Assembly (NCBI RefSeq): GCF_008831285.2
Contig: NC_045147.1
Span: 22,840,981-22,904,980, forward strand
Direction: 5' to 3'
From: Nymphaea colorata
Taxonomy: Eukaryota > Streptophyta > Magnoliopsida > Nymphaeales > Nymphaeaceae
Length of the DNA stretch: 64,000 bases
In this document: positions 24,776-38,100 of the stretch, piece by piece
How the letters are laid out: every line of letters starts with the position of its first letter
How positions within the stretch are numbered: position 1 is the stretch's first letter
Notes under the pieces: generated by a model
What the model saw: the letters and a program-made list of their open reading frames with translations, nothing else
What the model was told of the DNA's origin: nothing
The model's database searches: none
Position numbers and translations under genes: made by a program

Positions 24776-27700
24776 TCAAGCGGGCGAGAGGGAAGCAATA
24801 TAAGAAGCACCTTTATACTTGAGTCCTTGGATGCAAGCCGATCTCAGAGATATGTTGACTACAGCATTCATGAAACTGCAGGCACTGGGATCGTCCGATG
24901 AGCTTTTGTCATGAGTTTCTTGGGACACGTCACAGAGAGCAGCATTCAAACCAATTGAAAGAGGATCCATTGTAAAGCTGCATAAGACCATATCCCTTCA
25001 AAGTTCAAACTGTTCATGTTTTATATTTTCCATGTCAAGAAAGGTATCAAAAGCATGACTTGTATTTTGCAGCATTATCACAAAGAAACAGATCGGAAAT
25101 AGGAGACTAAGAAATTCATAAGGTTACCGAAAGTACCACCCAGAAAAAAAAAGTTGGAAAACCACCAGTGGTCTGTGCATGTGTCGTTTCTCTACAGCTA
25201 ACTGCATTTACAATGCAATATCCATGATGACCCACAAGGCCACAACATCTACGATATTTCATGGATGCAAGGGTATGTGAGATGACTATCGCTTTGCTCC
25301 TCACATTATGTATTTCTTTCATGATCTTACGATTGATTATTTAGATCGTTTTCTTTATTTGACAATTTTTTCTTTTCAATTAACAATAAAAGCAGGATTT
25401 AGTATATATACAATCAATATGTGGCAGCTCCTGCATTGAGTTTAGCTTACAATAAAGCCTGCCATCAAAACAAAGATTCAATCAGGGTATTGCTCAAAGC
25501 AAACGACATAAATTTTCTGGCAAGATGCAGAATGCACTATTATAAAGCATATCCTATAACCTGCATTTTGACCAATCCAATATGGGGGGAAAAAAAACAT
25601 TTTCAACCCCCTAACAGCCAGAACCCCTGTCCATTATGATGATATGTGTCTCTGTATGTGTGTGACCGAGAGAGACAGAGAGACAAAGAGAGAGCTCACA
25701 GACCTATGCACACTCTACATTCGGATCTAAGGAGACTAACAAATTATTGTACTTAAATACAAATTGATTTATTAACTAGAAATTTAGCAATTATTCATGA
25801 ATGAGAAATGCTACTAAATTCAAAAACATATCTCAAGAAGTGCATTCAGTTCAAGAAAAAATTCGATCTTCTCAAGATCATATTTTTTCTTGCATGTAAA
25901 GGATCCATGTGCATGTCATATTGAAAGCTTGATGTAAAAAAAAGGTCGGAATATCCTTCAGTAGAGAAGGCAGTGTCCTCTATATTGTAGGAGTAATACA
26001 TACACAGCTTATTTCCACCAAAAATGAAAGCTTGAATACTCCAACTTAAAATGTGCATAAAGATCATAGCAGCTGGTAGGAAGCTAACTTGTCAATAAAG
26101 CAAATGATGCTAGAACTAGTGTACCTTGCCTCAAATGTTTTATCATCCAGCCCCATCACCTTACAAATCCGGCAAATAACCCATGGTGGAAGAACAGAAT
26201 CCCTGATCTCAATACTGTAACAAATGCTAGATGAAGGATCCCCCTCAATCCCCACATGTGAAGTTCCCGTTGTACAATGAATTGTATCAGCTCTCCTCAC
26301 TTGCTTGCATCTTACCTGAAAACAACATAAATATGAAGCGGCCAGAAGAAGAAAGAAATGGTGTGAAAATACTAACATGTTCATGCTTGCTTATAGCCCT
26401 TCTAGGTTTCCTAGAAATACAGAAAAAAGGATCCAAGAATCAATACAAGCCCTTCCAGGTTTTAGGATGAATATTTGAAACTAGAAATGAAGTATGTTGC
26501 TTCTAAGTGCAACAATAAACATAATAATCATGTCAGATAGTAGCACAAGGGATATGAAAAACTTAAATACCATCAGTTAAAAATTCAATGAAAAGATGGA
26601 TTCACCAAAACAATGTCACATCTGGTTATTAAAAACAACCCTGACCTGAGGAGAATGAGAAGATGCATTCAAGAAAGGCACAGGTGAATAAAGTACTGGC
26701 ACATCAGTGGAGTTCAATGAGCTCAAAAATGACCTACAAGAAACAGGTGCACAAGGATGCCATTATGTGAACCTACAATCAATGGATAGCAAATAAAACA
26801 AAGAAATCTGGACATCGCAGACATCTTCTGGAGAATTTAGCATACCTGTAATTCAACAAAATGTCATACAACCCATGCACATTTTCAATTCCAACAAATG
26901 CAAGTAAAGACTCAGAGCTGTTGTCTACATCATACATATGATCTCGATGACTGGTCTGCATAAAAATTTAAAGGGAAAGAAAATAATAAGTTGTTGGCAG
27001 TCACCAACGAGATGCATCAATAAGCTAACAAGACATTTTGAATTGGCTTAAATGCATGTTGTCATTCCCTGCTGCATGAAGGACTAGCCTTTGTATCACA
27101 TGTCAAAACAATATGGCAGAGAATGTCACACAAGATACAGCACAACACTCTATGGGTGCAACCAAATTTATAAGACACATCAAAACCATCTACCCTAGGC
27201 TGCACAGACAATGGTACAAAGACCCCATTACTTGTAGTGTTATAGCCAACAAACTGCTTCATAATTTCACACTAGCAATCTAGAAGTGCAAGCAGAATTA
27301 CATGTGGGAGAAAAAAAACACGTTTAGCAAAAAACCTGAAGTGTTGACTTTTTACTTGATGCATTTTATTCTCAACCCTCCACCATTAGTGATAAGAAGA
27401 CATGTTTGGATTTTTTATCCAGATCCAAACATATCACTAAAGGGTTATATGGCATTTTTTATTTCAGCATGTGCACAATTGTTTACTAATCGGCAGCAAT
27501 TGTTGTAATTTTTATTATCTTATTTGTTTTTTCTGTCCATAATGCAAAGAGGGTTTAAGATAATAAAATTAGGTTTGAGAGGACTCGATGTTGCCTCCTC
27601 CCTTTCTTCAGGTGTCTCCTCTTCTCTTCTTCCCCTATTTTTCTGCAGAAGACAGGTTTGGAGATCAATTCACATCTGATTCCAGAAAAAACTTACAGTT

Positions 27701-30700
27701 AGTCTTCTTGTAATTTTTGTTACATAATGCCTTCAGTGTCAAATATTCCAATTGCAAAAAATGGCATTGACAATGTTGCATTGCAAGTGGCATTCATTGC
27801 TCTCAAAACTGGAAATCCATATTACATTTTCAATGGTGTACATATGGGGGATTATATGAACGTCTCTTTGTGTCTAGCTTTAAACAGCTCTTATGTCATT
27901 GCCAATATGATGTGCCCTACACCCACTGCAGTGCATATGTAACTCAGTGATGAGCTGTCTGCATGCAACAGCGGCATTCATTGCTTTCAAAATGGAATTG
28001 CATATTACATTTTTCAAACTTGTATGTATGGGGGACTATATGAAATTATGAATGTCTCTTTGCATCTAACTTTAAACAGCTCTTACGTAATTTGCCAATA
28101 TGATGTGCCCTACACCCACTACAGTGCATATGTAAGATATGAGCTGACTGCAGGCAACAGATTTTGACACCAAATAAAAGCATCACCATAAACAGCAAAA
28201 TTTAGGCACCCACTTTAAATTGGAAACTTATGTGGTTCACTTACAATAGGAATTGTGGGGAGGTAGGCTCCCATTCCCTGTTAATTGCCAAGGCCCAAAA
28301 GAACTAGTACAAATGCAGTTGCTAAGATCTAAAACCACTGCCAGGAAAACAAAGTGACAACATGTGAATTTGCTAATAGAAAAGTATAATGAAACCTGTC
28401 CAGGATTTCTTCTCTCAAACTCGGATAGTTCATGCAAATCTTCAGTGGTAGGGTTCTCAACTTCAGAACGGCAAAGAGGCATGGTAAATCCGATGTCCTA
28501 GTCCGTTTAACAGAACGAGTTAAAGACAAAGTCAGAGGTCTTTTTAAATATAAAAAGAGCAAATTAGATGAGAAAAAAAAAAGGAATTGCCATAGTTTAG
28601 TTCAATTACAATCTTACAGATTAAGAAACATGCATACGTGATACGACATTTTACAATTTCGAAGAAGAAAAAAACAAAAGGAATAATTCAATGCACAAAA
28701 GCCACATCAAAGCAAACCATGAGTGAAGCACCATTAGTGTCTCGACTAGACCTGCATCAAGAGAAAGACATGTTTTTCACAGCTACATTACCATGGGTGG
28801 CATGTTCCATGTCTTGACGGGTTTGCTATTAGTCTCCGTAATGATCAGTGAATTAGATGTTGGAACAAAGAAATATATGCCATTCGAAAATTGAAAGGAG
28901 TATTACTAATAGAATATGTCATTTGAAATTTGAAAGGAGACTCATTCGTACTTCACAAGCCATTCACCAGGTCAGTCAAGTAAATGAACAAGGCAGGTGA
29001 AGTCTTATGAGTTAAGTATACATTTGTACACATGCACACATTTAAAAAAAAAAAATACATTTCATATTTAAGAAGGTCACTTTTGTTTTCCTCTAAAGGG
29101 CCATCTCAATGATTAATCGACCAAGTAGGCCCTCAGATGGTCCCAGCCAACTTGGAGGGAAAGGCAACTCTGCTGACTAGCACCTAGCCCAACTAGTTGA
29201 CTACTAGGACCAACTACTGCCAGTTTAACAACTAAGGTCTAGCCATGGTTTGAAATTGGACCTCCCAATATTCTTCCCGATTAATTCCACTCTTCAAACT
29301 GCAACCTTAGATTGCTTTGTAGTCAATAAACTCCACCAACTAAATTGCAATGGCCATATCTGGGCTAAGCAGTGGCATATCCTCTTCAAATCATCTAGAT
29401 AAAGTTGCCCACCAAGCAAAGAGAAACCAATACCATATAGAATAAAAAAAATGAGAATTTTGTTCCACAAATAACCAATGTTGTCAAAGGCTTGCTTAGG
29501 GCTATTGTGTGCAGGTGATTGCATTTTCAATCTTTATTGCTTCTAGTAGATGTAGAAGCTTATTTCGATAATGTAGATCATTAAAAAAACATGGGGTTCC
29601 ATAATAAATACATTTTGGTTTCCAACAGCTCATAAATGTGGATTTGTAATATAATAGGGTGACAAATTTATGGAACAGATAAAGTCATAAAACCAAAGGG
29701 AGAAAATCCCAGAGCAAGAACTAAGAATGAAGAAGAAGTATATTTTCATGTAAAAACGAGTCATACATTCTCTTTCAGCAAGGCACGCAAGCCCCTGGTA
29801 GACCGAGACAGGTAAGCATTACACGAGTGCTTCTGTTTCCCCAAAAGATCTCCACCAATGAACATAGCAACAAAATGTGAAGTATAAACTGCAAAATTTG
29901 CAAAGGATAAATTTCATTCTCTACAAGAGAAGAATAGTCATAAATGAAACATGTTGTATTCAGAACCTACATACCAAGTACTAGACACAACAAAATGGGC
30001 CAATGTTGCACTTGAAATAACAATCAACTACTGTAGAAAATATATTGAAGATTGCAAAAGCAAAACTTCATGATCAAAACCAGTTCCTCAAAAATGAAAT
30101 TGAGTATAGTTAGCAAGTCAATATGTCCATGAATTACCATAAAAGATGCTGCACATGTTCCGTCTCAGCATGTAGTAGAGACTCCGAAATGAATCTTCCC
30201 AATCAAGCTGTCTTTTTGATAAAAAATCTATTTCTGTATGATCAACAAAAAAATAATACCATCATTGAATTCAAAAGTTGAACATTTTGGGAAATCTTAA
30301 AGTAAAATATTAAATCAATATTTTAACAGTATTGGTCAGACCCAAATTTAGATAATGTATCATAACCTAACGAAAAGATCACAATAATTTAATCTTTTAA
30401 ACTAAGAATTCAAAAAGAATTTAAAATCATAAAAGCAAAAACAATAATGGAAAAAACAACTCTACAAAAAGCATGAATTGTATAAGGCTATAAGCATAAA
30501 AAAATAACAAATATATGTTACCTACAGCATGCACACTTTCATTAAAAATGATCGAAATGACCACCTAAATTACTCCCAACACTTAAGTGTATGAAATGAA
30601 CGGTGTTATTATCTATGCCATAGACCATAGTCCTTGGACTCTTTAAGCAACTTGAGGTCATGAAACTTGAATTTTTATTTTGTACTGTGAGAATAAACAT

Positions 30701-33700
30701 AAGATTTTATAAGAGAGAGCTCTACCTTAAATGCATGAAATCAGCCCTTGTTTTTTAATTTAGATGTGTAAAAACACTTTCACACCAGACATAAACATTC
30801 AATCTTATTAAATTTATGTAACTTTAAATTTAATCGAAAATGATAGATTTTTATGTTTTCAAGGTGTAACATAAGTTGCATCCCTTATCATACCATAACC
30901 ACCAGATTCAGTATAGTTTACACCCCAGAATTCAGAAGTAGATCATTTGCCTTTATAGTCACATAACATGATGTAATGTATTGTATGACATGCTATATAC
31001 GTACAACACCATATTAAATTGTTACCTGCTAGACCTCCACGAGCAGATGAGATTGTCAACGAAGATACAACAGAAGATGGTAAAGAAGTTTGAGGATACA
31101 GCCATGAACATAAGGCTTCAGGATACAAGGCCTCAACCTTTGGAGGAGTTCCAACCAATTTGGGAACATCCCCAGAAAGTTTGACCTCTCCACCTCCACC
31201 TACGGCTAACCTATGGCACCTGGAAAACCCGAGAAGTTAAATAAAGTATCTAGCTTAAAAAGATTCTTTAAAGTGATAGTTCAATGTCAACATATGCAAT
31301 ACAGATGTTTAAACTTAAATTTGTAAAAAAACAAAAAAATGTGAGGGGGCAATGACAGCCAAAATAAATTCTGAGGAAAGTGTGATAACATGCATAGATC
31401 AAATAGAATTTATATCATTACTGCAGTATAGAAGCTATCATGAAGGGAAGACAGAAGCAAACAAGCAAACAGACTCACCAACTCACGGAAGAAGAGGAAA
31501 CCAGCCGCATATCAGATTTTAAAGTAAAGTCCAGAGGAGCTTTATCACCAAGAACATGAACTTCATGGCAAAAATTAGAGGAAATGAGACCAGGATGATT
31601 CCCAGATCCAACACTAGATGCACAAAAAGAAGGCTTTGGAAGCTCAGTTGCAGCAAATCCTTTTAGTGCTAGATCCTGGAAACCAGGAAGGAAAACATGA
31701 AAAGGGATTTCAACACACATAAGTCATAACAACTCATTGCTCAACACTGCCATGGCATACCATATCAATGTGACTAGAAGAAGAGAAGCCATCAATGCCA
31801 GAAGATAGCTCAGCAACATGACGGAATTTATTCTGGGAACATGTAGTAAGTTTTGCTTGAAAACCTTGGGATACATTGCCACTTGGAGAAGAGCTTGAAG
31901 GCATATTAGAGTTTCCATTGTCAGCACTGTGTTCCCAAAGAAAGCAGAACAATGAAACAGCAGAACAAGTTGCCCATTATATAAACTTATGCAGCATTCA
32001 AAAGAATCATTGTAATCTTCTTACCATGAGAAGTCCCTTAATTTCATATTAGAAGTGGAAAATTTCAATCCGCCTTCTGATAAACTTTGATCTAATCGAT
32101 CCTGTCCAATTCAAGATTCATTAACAGCTGAAATTATAATAAGCAGAACCATAACAGGAGGCAAAATACAACCCCAGTTCAAAATTCTTAGTTCTAACCT
32201 TAGTGTTCTGCTTTCTGGGTGGCAACTTAAGCACGTCACTTAATTTCTTAACTGGGTAAACATCATCCATCTTTGTGTCAATGTACTTTGGTGTCTGGGC
32301 AGCCTCCTTTCTCTTCAGCCCACGGGGCATTTGTGCAGTAGTGCTGCCAGGCAGGTAAAGGCAGAAATACCTTAAAAAAGGATCACATCAGACAAATTTA
32401 TGAAATCTTGCAGCAACTTATTACCTACCAATCAACTGCGAATAATGAAGCTACCAATTCCACCTTGTTGTCCTTTTTCAATATGTCCTCCTATGCAGGG
32501 ACACGGGAAAGTGCATAAGAAAAAGTTCAAATAGGCGCAAAAGGAAGACAAACTACATGGTAATTCACAGACAGTAACCAGTACAAAAGATACATGCAGG
32601 AATTTATGAATAAAAAAATAATTTGAAAAAGTATCCAGGTCTAAAAGAGTACAATAAATTAGAAAAACTCTCTCCATGTCATAACCAAGAAAAAGTAATA
32701 TTGCAGACGTTGGAATATACCATAGCCACAAAAAACTTTCTCGAGTTTTAAACGGCTAGGTTTTTCTCGGGTATAGTACAGAGAGCTTTAAAAAAATGCA
32801 AAGAATACGGTAAATTTAAAAAAATTAAGAAAAAAACTAAAAAAGAAGGAAAAATAAAATAAGTGAGAAACTAATAACACAAGCATCAAAAAGTAAGCAG
32901 ATTTGCAACAAATAAAAAATCGAAAATGAAAAAGAACTGTTTGGCATTAAAAAAAATGAAAAAAAGCAAAAAAAAACGTGTTAAAAATGCATTTTTTCGC
33001 GTTTTAACATTTTTTCCAAAAAACACGTCTTTTTTTAGTTTTAAAACAGGAATTTTATTTATCGTGTCTTTTGTGACTATGGAATATACTAAAATAAATT
33101 CAACCAAGCAAACTACAAAAGGCTCACATGCAGAAAGAAGAGAGAGAAGAAACAAGATATTTGAATGGCATAACTCACCCCCAATCCTAATAGTGCCTCC
33201 TTTTTTTTATAATTGCATTGAACATCAGATGTACGATTCTCACATGGAGAAATACATGTTGAGGTTTTGACAATTGCAACTGTGGCCATGTCAGCTGGTA
33301 TCCCCACTATAATGTCATCCTACCAAAAAATGAGCTATCGCTCGTCCTATAATGGGCCAAGCCTGTGTTACCAATGACAGTGCAAAATGAATTAGTTATA
33401 GAAATCACAGAAACTACTCTATTATCGACAGAAATATTAAGAAAGAAGCATCTGATCATTGTTGAAATTATTGCCATTTTACGTAAAGAACTAAAAGAAA
33501 GATTATTGACATATTCAAAGATGGAAGATACTGACAAGGAATAACACAGATTTACGAAATTTATGTTCTATTTCCTTTGCATCTAAACTTTCCTTTGCAT
33601 CTAAACAACACTACACATGAAGAGAAACTTTCTCTATAAAGCTTACATTCTCCAGGAGAGAATTACTTCAAATGAACTCAACAATATACATCATTATTTC

Positions 33701-35122
33701 AGTGTTAACAGTTAACACAAACTAAAACCAAATAAATGAATCCTGATGAATCTACACTAATTGTTTCAACAGAAATACATAAGAAAAAGAAGAAAGCAAC
33801 ATGAAAGAGAGATCCATATAATTGTTCACTGGAAGACACACATTACTTAAATGTTCAAAGAAAACTATGAAGCACAGCAGTTAAGATGTGCGAGCAGGAC
33901 AAAAGCTTCGAGAACAATTTTATTCATCTACTAGGATGTGCGCCATCATGGCGGAAAGATGCGACCTCTCCCGCGTCATGGCGGGAGGATGCCGCGCCAT
34001 CCGCCCACCTCCCTCTCTGCTGTCGTCTGTCTCTCTCTCTCTCTCTCTCTTTCTTCTGTCCGGCGAAAGGCTTGCCTTTAAAATAAAAAGAAGAAACTCC
34101 CGGCAATGGCCGAGGGTTTCAAAATTTACAAAACCGATTTCAAAATCGAATGACCAAGGGTTTCAGACAGAAAAACCCTCCGCAATGGCCGAGGGCTTCA
34201 GAAGGTTTGAATCCCTCTTTTTGTGGCGGAAAAGAGGGACTCAGACCCCTCTTTTTCCGGCTCACAGAGAAAGAGGGAGTGGGAAAGGGAGGGGGGGAGA
34301 GAGAGAGAGAGGCGTCACCGAAGCTCCGTCGGTCGTCCGATGCCCAATACCGTCGGCCCCTCACACCGGTCGGATGCCTGAACTGTGAGAGAGAGAAAAC
34401 CGATGAAATGAAATGAAAAACTCGATGAAACGAAAAAAATAACCAAACACGGCATCAAACTCGTCGGATTTTAAAAACGATCCGAGGATCTGAAATCAAC
34501 CCTCGGATTAAGAACCTCAGATTAATGCAAACACTTCTTGCACGATTCTTGGAGTCCACTGTTTCCATTGAACAATGCAACAGCATGCAACCTTTACATG
34601 GAATTCATTGGCAAAAGGGCTTCTCTCAGAAATAAACAACCCCGATTTTCTTTAAAACATTTGTAACATATATATAACCAACTTTTCCATGAGATTAAAA
34701 ATTTTGATCAGTTCTTACGTATGTTATTTAATTTACGCTAAGAAGAGCAACAAATCCCCGTTTTCAAATGCAAAAGCAAAAGCACCATACATGCTGACAT
34801 TTCCAGTCGCAACTTAGAGCCATTTCTTATACATGGCCCTCATTTCAAGGAAAACTAAGAATCGTAGGATTGCCAAATTTTAAACCTCAATTATTGCTAT
34901 TTGTTGTTTTTTCTGAAATCCTCGATACAGTCCCTTCATTGCATGTTCATCAGCAATTCCAACACCAAGAATCCACAAAATTACCAATCGCGAAAAGAAC
35001 ATCTGCATCTCTACCACAGACAGGATGAATCGAAACACCAGAAGGGAAACTCAAAGAAGAACCCAAACAAGCAATAAAGAAAAAGCAACCGTCGAGAGAT
35101 TCAGAGGAGACCCGTCGGACAT
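24776..35122 (-). CDS. DONSON: DONSON (downstream neighbor of SON) homolog
   Basis: Nuclear replication-fork factor; in animals DONSON stabilises forks and helps load the CMG helicase. The plant role is inferred. Fourteen minus-strand exons: 35090-35122, 32429-32490, 32199-32343, 32025-32101, 31761-31926, 31479-31675, 31026-31219, 30138-30233, 29767-29888, 28396-28497, 26846-26955, 26646-26733, 26125-26315 and 24776-24977, giving 594 residues in one frame, the usual plant length. Diagnostic segments: TPKYIDTKMDDVYPVKK; KAPLDFTLKSDMRLVSSSSV joined to SWCHRL; LCSWLYPQTSLPSSVVSSL; RQLDWEDSFRSLYYMLRRN then MCSIFYVYTSHFVAMF; STRGLRALLKENDIGFTMPL; SLLAFVGIENVHGLYDILLN; VPVLYSPVPF; SICYSIEIRDSVLPPWVI; DPLSIGLNAAL near the end. 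Exon 1 (11 codons, MSDGSPLNLST) is the least certain. It is chosen because it supplies an ATG in the right phase and because its end aligns loosely with the N-terminal block before the LKR-type motif in other plants; its donor (ACG|GTTGC) is weak. Exons 2-14 are secure. Confidence 0.92.
27789..28160. repeat. Tandem duplication, unit about 184-188 bp, in a DONSON intron
   Basis: Copy 1 is 27789-27972 and copy 2 is 27973-28160. Both begin GGCATTCATTGCT and contain CAATATGATGTGCCCTACAC, ending near GAGCTGWCTGCAKGCAACAG. The copies have diverged by substitutions and small indels. They lie within the intron between coding exons 10 and 11. Confidence 0.9.
33880..34450. other. GC/CpG-rich island inside DONSON intron 1
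   Basis: About 570 bp that differ sharply from the AT-rich intron around them. It has CT tract 34027-34050, GA tract 34295-34312, many CG dinucleotides and a repeated phrase CAATGGCCGAGGG (at about 34104 and 34182). Short forward frames with Arg/Glu/Ser-rich reading are present but not recognised. It may be an inserted transposon fragment or a former promoter/leader segment captured from elsewhere. Confidence 0.45.
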
Positions 35123-38100
35123 AGTGGCGATGGTGCGGTAAGGCGACGATGAGAGGTCTGTCCGGAATGGAGCTGCGTTTCCGCCACCAGAACGTGGTAG
35201 GAGGAGAGGAATCGGACTGGTCACGCCGTCGGGCTTGGAGATGACGGTAGAGAGGCCGCCGTCTGTGAGAATGGACGAGAAAGAGTGTTACGGTTTGGCG
35301 ATAGAGGGCTGCGAAAAGGAGGGGAAAGCGACTTTGAGAGGGAGAAGACGGCCTCCGCCGTCTCTCTTGCTGCTGAGAAACGATCTGCAGGAAGAGAGAT
35401 AAGAGAGGAAAAGGAGGGAAATGGGAAAGGGCGCCGGGAGATGAAATTTTGAATATGGAAGCACGCAGCTGGTTGGGTTTTCCGAAAGAAAAAGGATTGG
35501 GTTCGGTTCTGAGTCGAGTTTGGTCAAGTCATTGGTTTTAGGTTCAAAAAATAAGTGAATCTGGATTGGACTCATTATGCAACATCGGATCCCAGTGGGT
35601 TGAAATAAGGTCTATCGCGGGCTTTAAAAGCTGGTTGTATAGCTATTATGTTGGCAATGAGTGGGCAAGAGCGTTTTCTTATGTAAAACCAATGGACTCA
35701 CGGAATTTGTCCTGAACCGAATACCAAAGTTCTGAGATGTACAGTTTGAGCTTCGGTTCCAATTCTTGATGGTTCGGATCTCCCGATCAAGATGATGAGA
35801 AGGCAGAATCTACTTCTTTTTTATTATTAAAAAATATATAATGAAAAATGTATGAAAATTATAAAAAAATGATCAAATAATTACCATCAAATCAACAAAG
35901 ATTTTGATTTGATGTCCCCAAATGTTACTAAAGTATTACGGTTCGTGACTATATATATATAATTGTGACTAAGATTAATAGATATGAAAGCATCTGCACC
36001 GAATGGCCCAACCTCTCCACCACCCTCTCTCTCATGACCCACTTATTGTCATCGACAGGCCCCATCAAAGCTCTGTCAATTGTCGCCTTGCCAAGGAGAG
36101 ACCTGTCGGCTCCCCCCTCTTGTCACCGATGGGTTCGCCTAAGCCTTATTGGGCAATGCAACTAGTCTGCGCCCTAGTAGGCTCACGAAGGGAGTAACGG
36201 ATATAATAAATGTGACAACAAAAAAGATACGTATGGCTCTAGTTTGATATTCAATGACATTCAAAAAATTTATATTTATAGTGAATGAACGATGGCTTGG
36301 TTATATAAAGTAACAAAATCATCTAATCAAGACCCTCAATTCAAAACAAATTGTTGATTGAGAAAAAAATAAATAAAATAATATATAAAATAATATCATT
36401 TGACGAAAACGCTTATCATTTTTTTTCTTTAATGTTCTCTTAACCATATATCATGTTAGATTGTGTGGTGTAGATTAAATGGTTGGGTGACTCTACATTG
36501 TTTTTTTCCATCTCTTTATGTATATGTATGTGCTTTTGTATTTCTATGAAGTCTCACCCAATATATGTCATTAACAAGTAAACAAGTTTTAACCTGCTTC
36601 TTTATATGAAATTAATGTTGTGCACATTAGCACGTAATGTAGTTGCACAAACCTTAACTAGTTACATTTTCAGTCTCTACCATTGGCACATAGTTGGCCA
36701 CGATTTTATTGTAGTTTAACAATAGTTTAGTGATCACTAGAAAATTGGTAAAGAAAATAAAACTGAATTATATTGCTTTCATTCATAAAAATGAGGGCCT
36801 CTCCAAAGTCTGCAATTATAGACTTATTGCCTTATGCATCGTGTTGTATAATATTATTTTGCCCCCATTTATATTTTGCCTGCACTTTTAAAAAATATGG
36901 AAGTTTGTAACTATTAAGTTCATAAAAAGTCTCTATCCTTAGGATAGCATGGACCTGAAACATTGGTCTTCGTGTAGTTTTAAAAGAGGTTGGCTTATGA
37001 AATGCTGAAAAAACCTCATACTTTGGAGATTACGGTGTAGGCACAACTCGAGAATCCATAATGAAAAATAATGTTTTAATGAGCAAGACTCTCTTGCCAT
37101 CTAGTGGGTCCTTCTTGAGGAACTTTGCAGATGACAGGAAAGACCTACAGGTTTGGGTGCAACCGCTATGTAATCTATAGTAGAAGGGTGGTGGTTTTTT
37201 GTGTTTAAAGACTTGAGTGAAATACATATTGACCAAGGAGTAGGTTGGTGGGAAGGGAAGATGACACTGTCGTCTCAAAAAACTCAATTCTATGTGAGAC
37301 CTTGAGGGCTGGTGGAGGTTTGAAAGTATAATGCTAATACCAAACAGCAGGTCATGGCTTGGTAGGTTCCGGGCGACGTCGGCCCCCTCAGAGATGGCAA
37401 ATTGACCGTAGCAACTCATTTCATAGAGTTATAGGCACTGTTTTAGCTCCTTATTATAAAGTGATTGCTTATTTTGGTTATACATATTTGCTTCATTTGC
37501 TTTTGGAATAAAATGTTAGGGAGCCTCTCCTCCTCATGTTGTTGGGGAAGTAGTTGTATTTTAACAATAAAAATAAAAAATGATACTTTATTCCATACTA
37601 AGTTCTCAGTCTTCTGACCACCGCGATGCAAATTAACCTTTATAACGATCCACATTAACATCTCGATATTCTCAAAAGAAAATAGTTACGGGGTATGAAT
37701 CCCAATCAGAGTGGTTGACAGGCTGAATTTTAGGGGCTTAAAATGGAAGCAGCATTTATTGTCGACCAACCAAATTAAATAATATGGAATTCTTAAAAAG
37801 GAAAATAACTACAGAATTCAGATATCACGTATACTGTTTAAGGGCTGATATTTCAGGTGCTTAGAAAAGGAAATTTCACAAAAAATCGGCTGCGTTTGAA
37901 TGCAAGTTCTTAACTCGATTTAGATTCGGCCACTTGTCAGAATTTCCTTCCTCAATAAGCAGTGCTAGTAAAGATTGCACCTGCACCGTCATTAAAAAAA
38001 TATTTGATTAGAATGATTAAAATTTGCCGGGTACTTTGGTGGTTAAAACTAATTGTTTTTTATTGAATGCTTCGTAAACAATTACTGCACTACAAATCAT

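Noticed and set aside
28243-28336. Possible extra DONSON exon (AVVLDLSNCIC... frame)
   Set aside because: The flanking exons join directly in phase (ERRNPGQ-TSHRDHM) at the family-typical place; including it is unnecessary and its reading is not conserved as I remember the family.
33200-33315. Possible DONSON exon reading DDIIVGIPADMATVAIVK
   Set aside because: A good acceptor precedes it, but there is no fitting donor and no resemblance to DONSON N-termini.
37030-37419. 129-codon reverse open frame
   Set aside because: No recognisable motif; probably an old repeat fragment.
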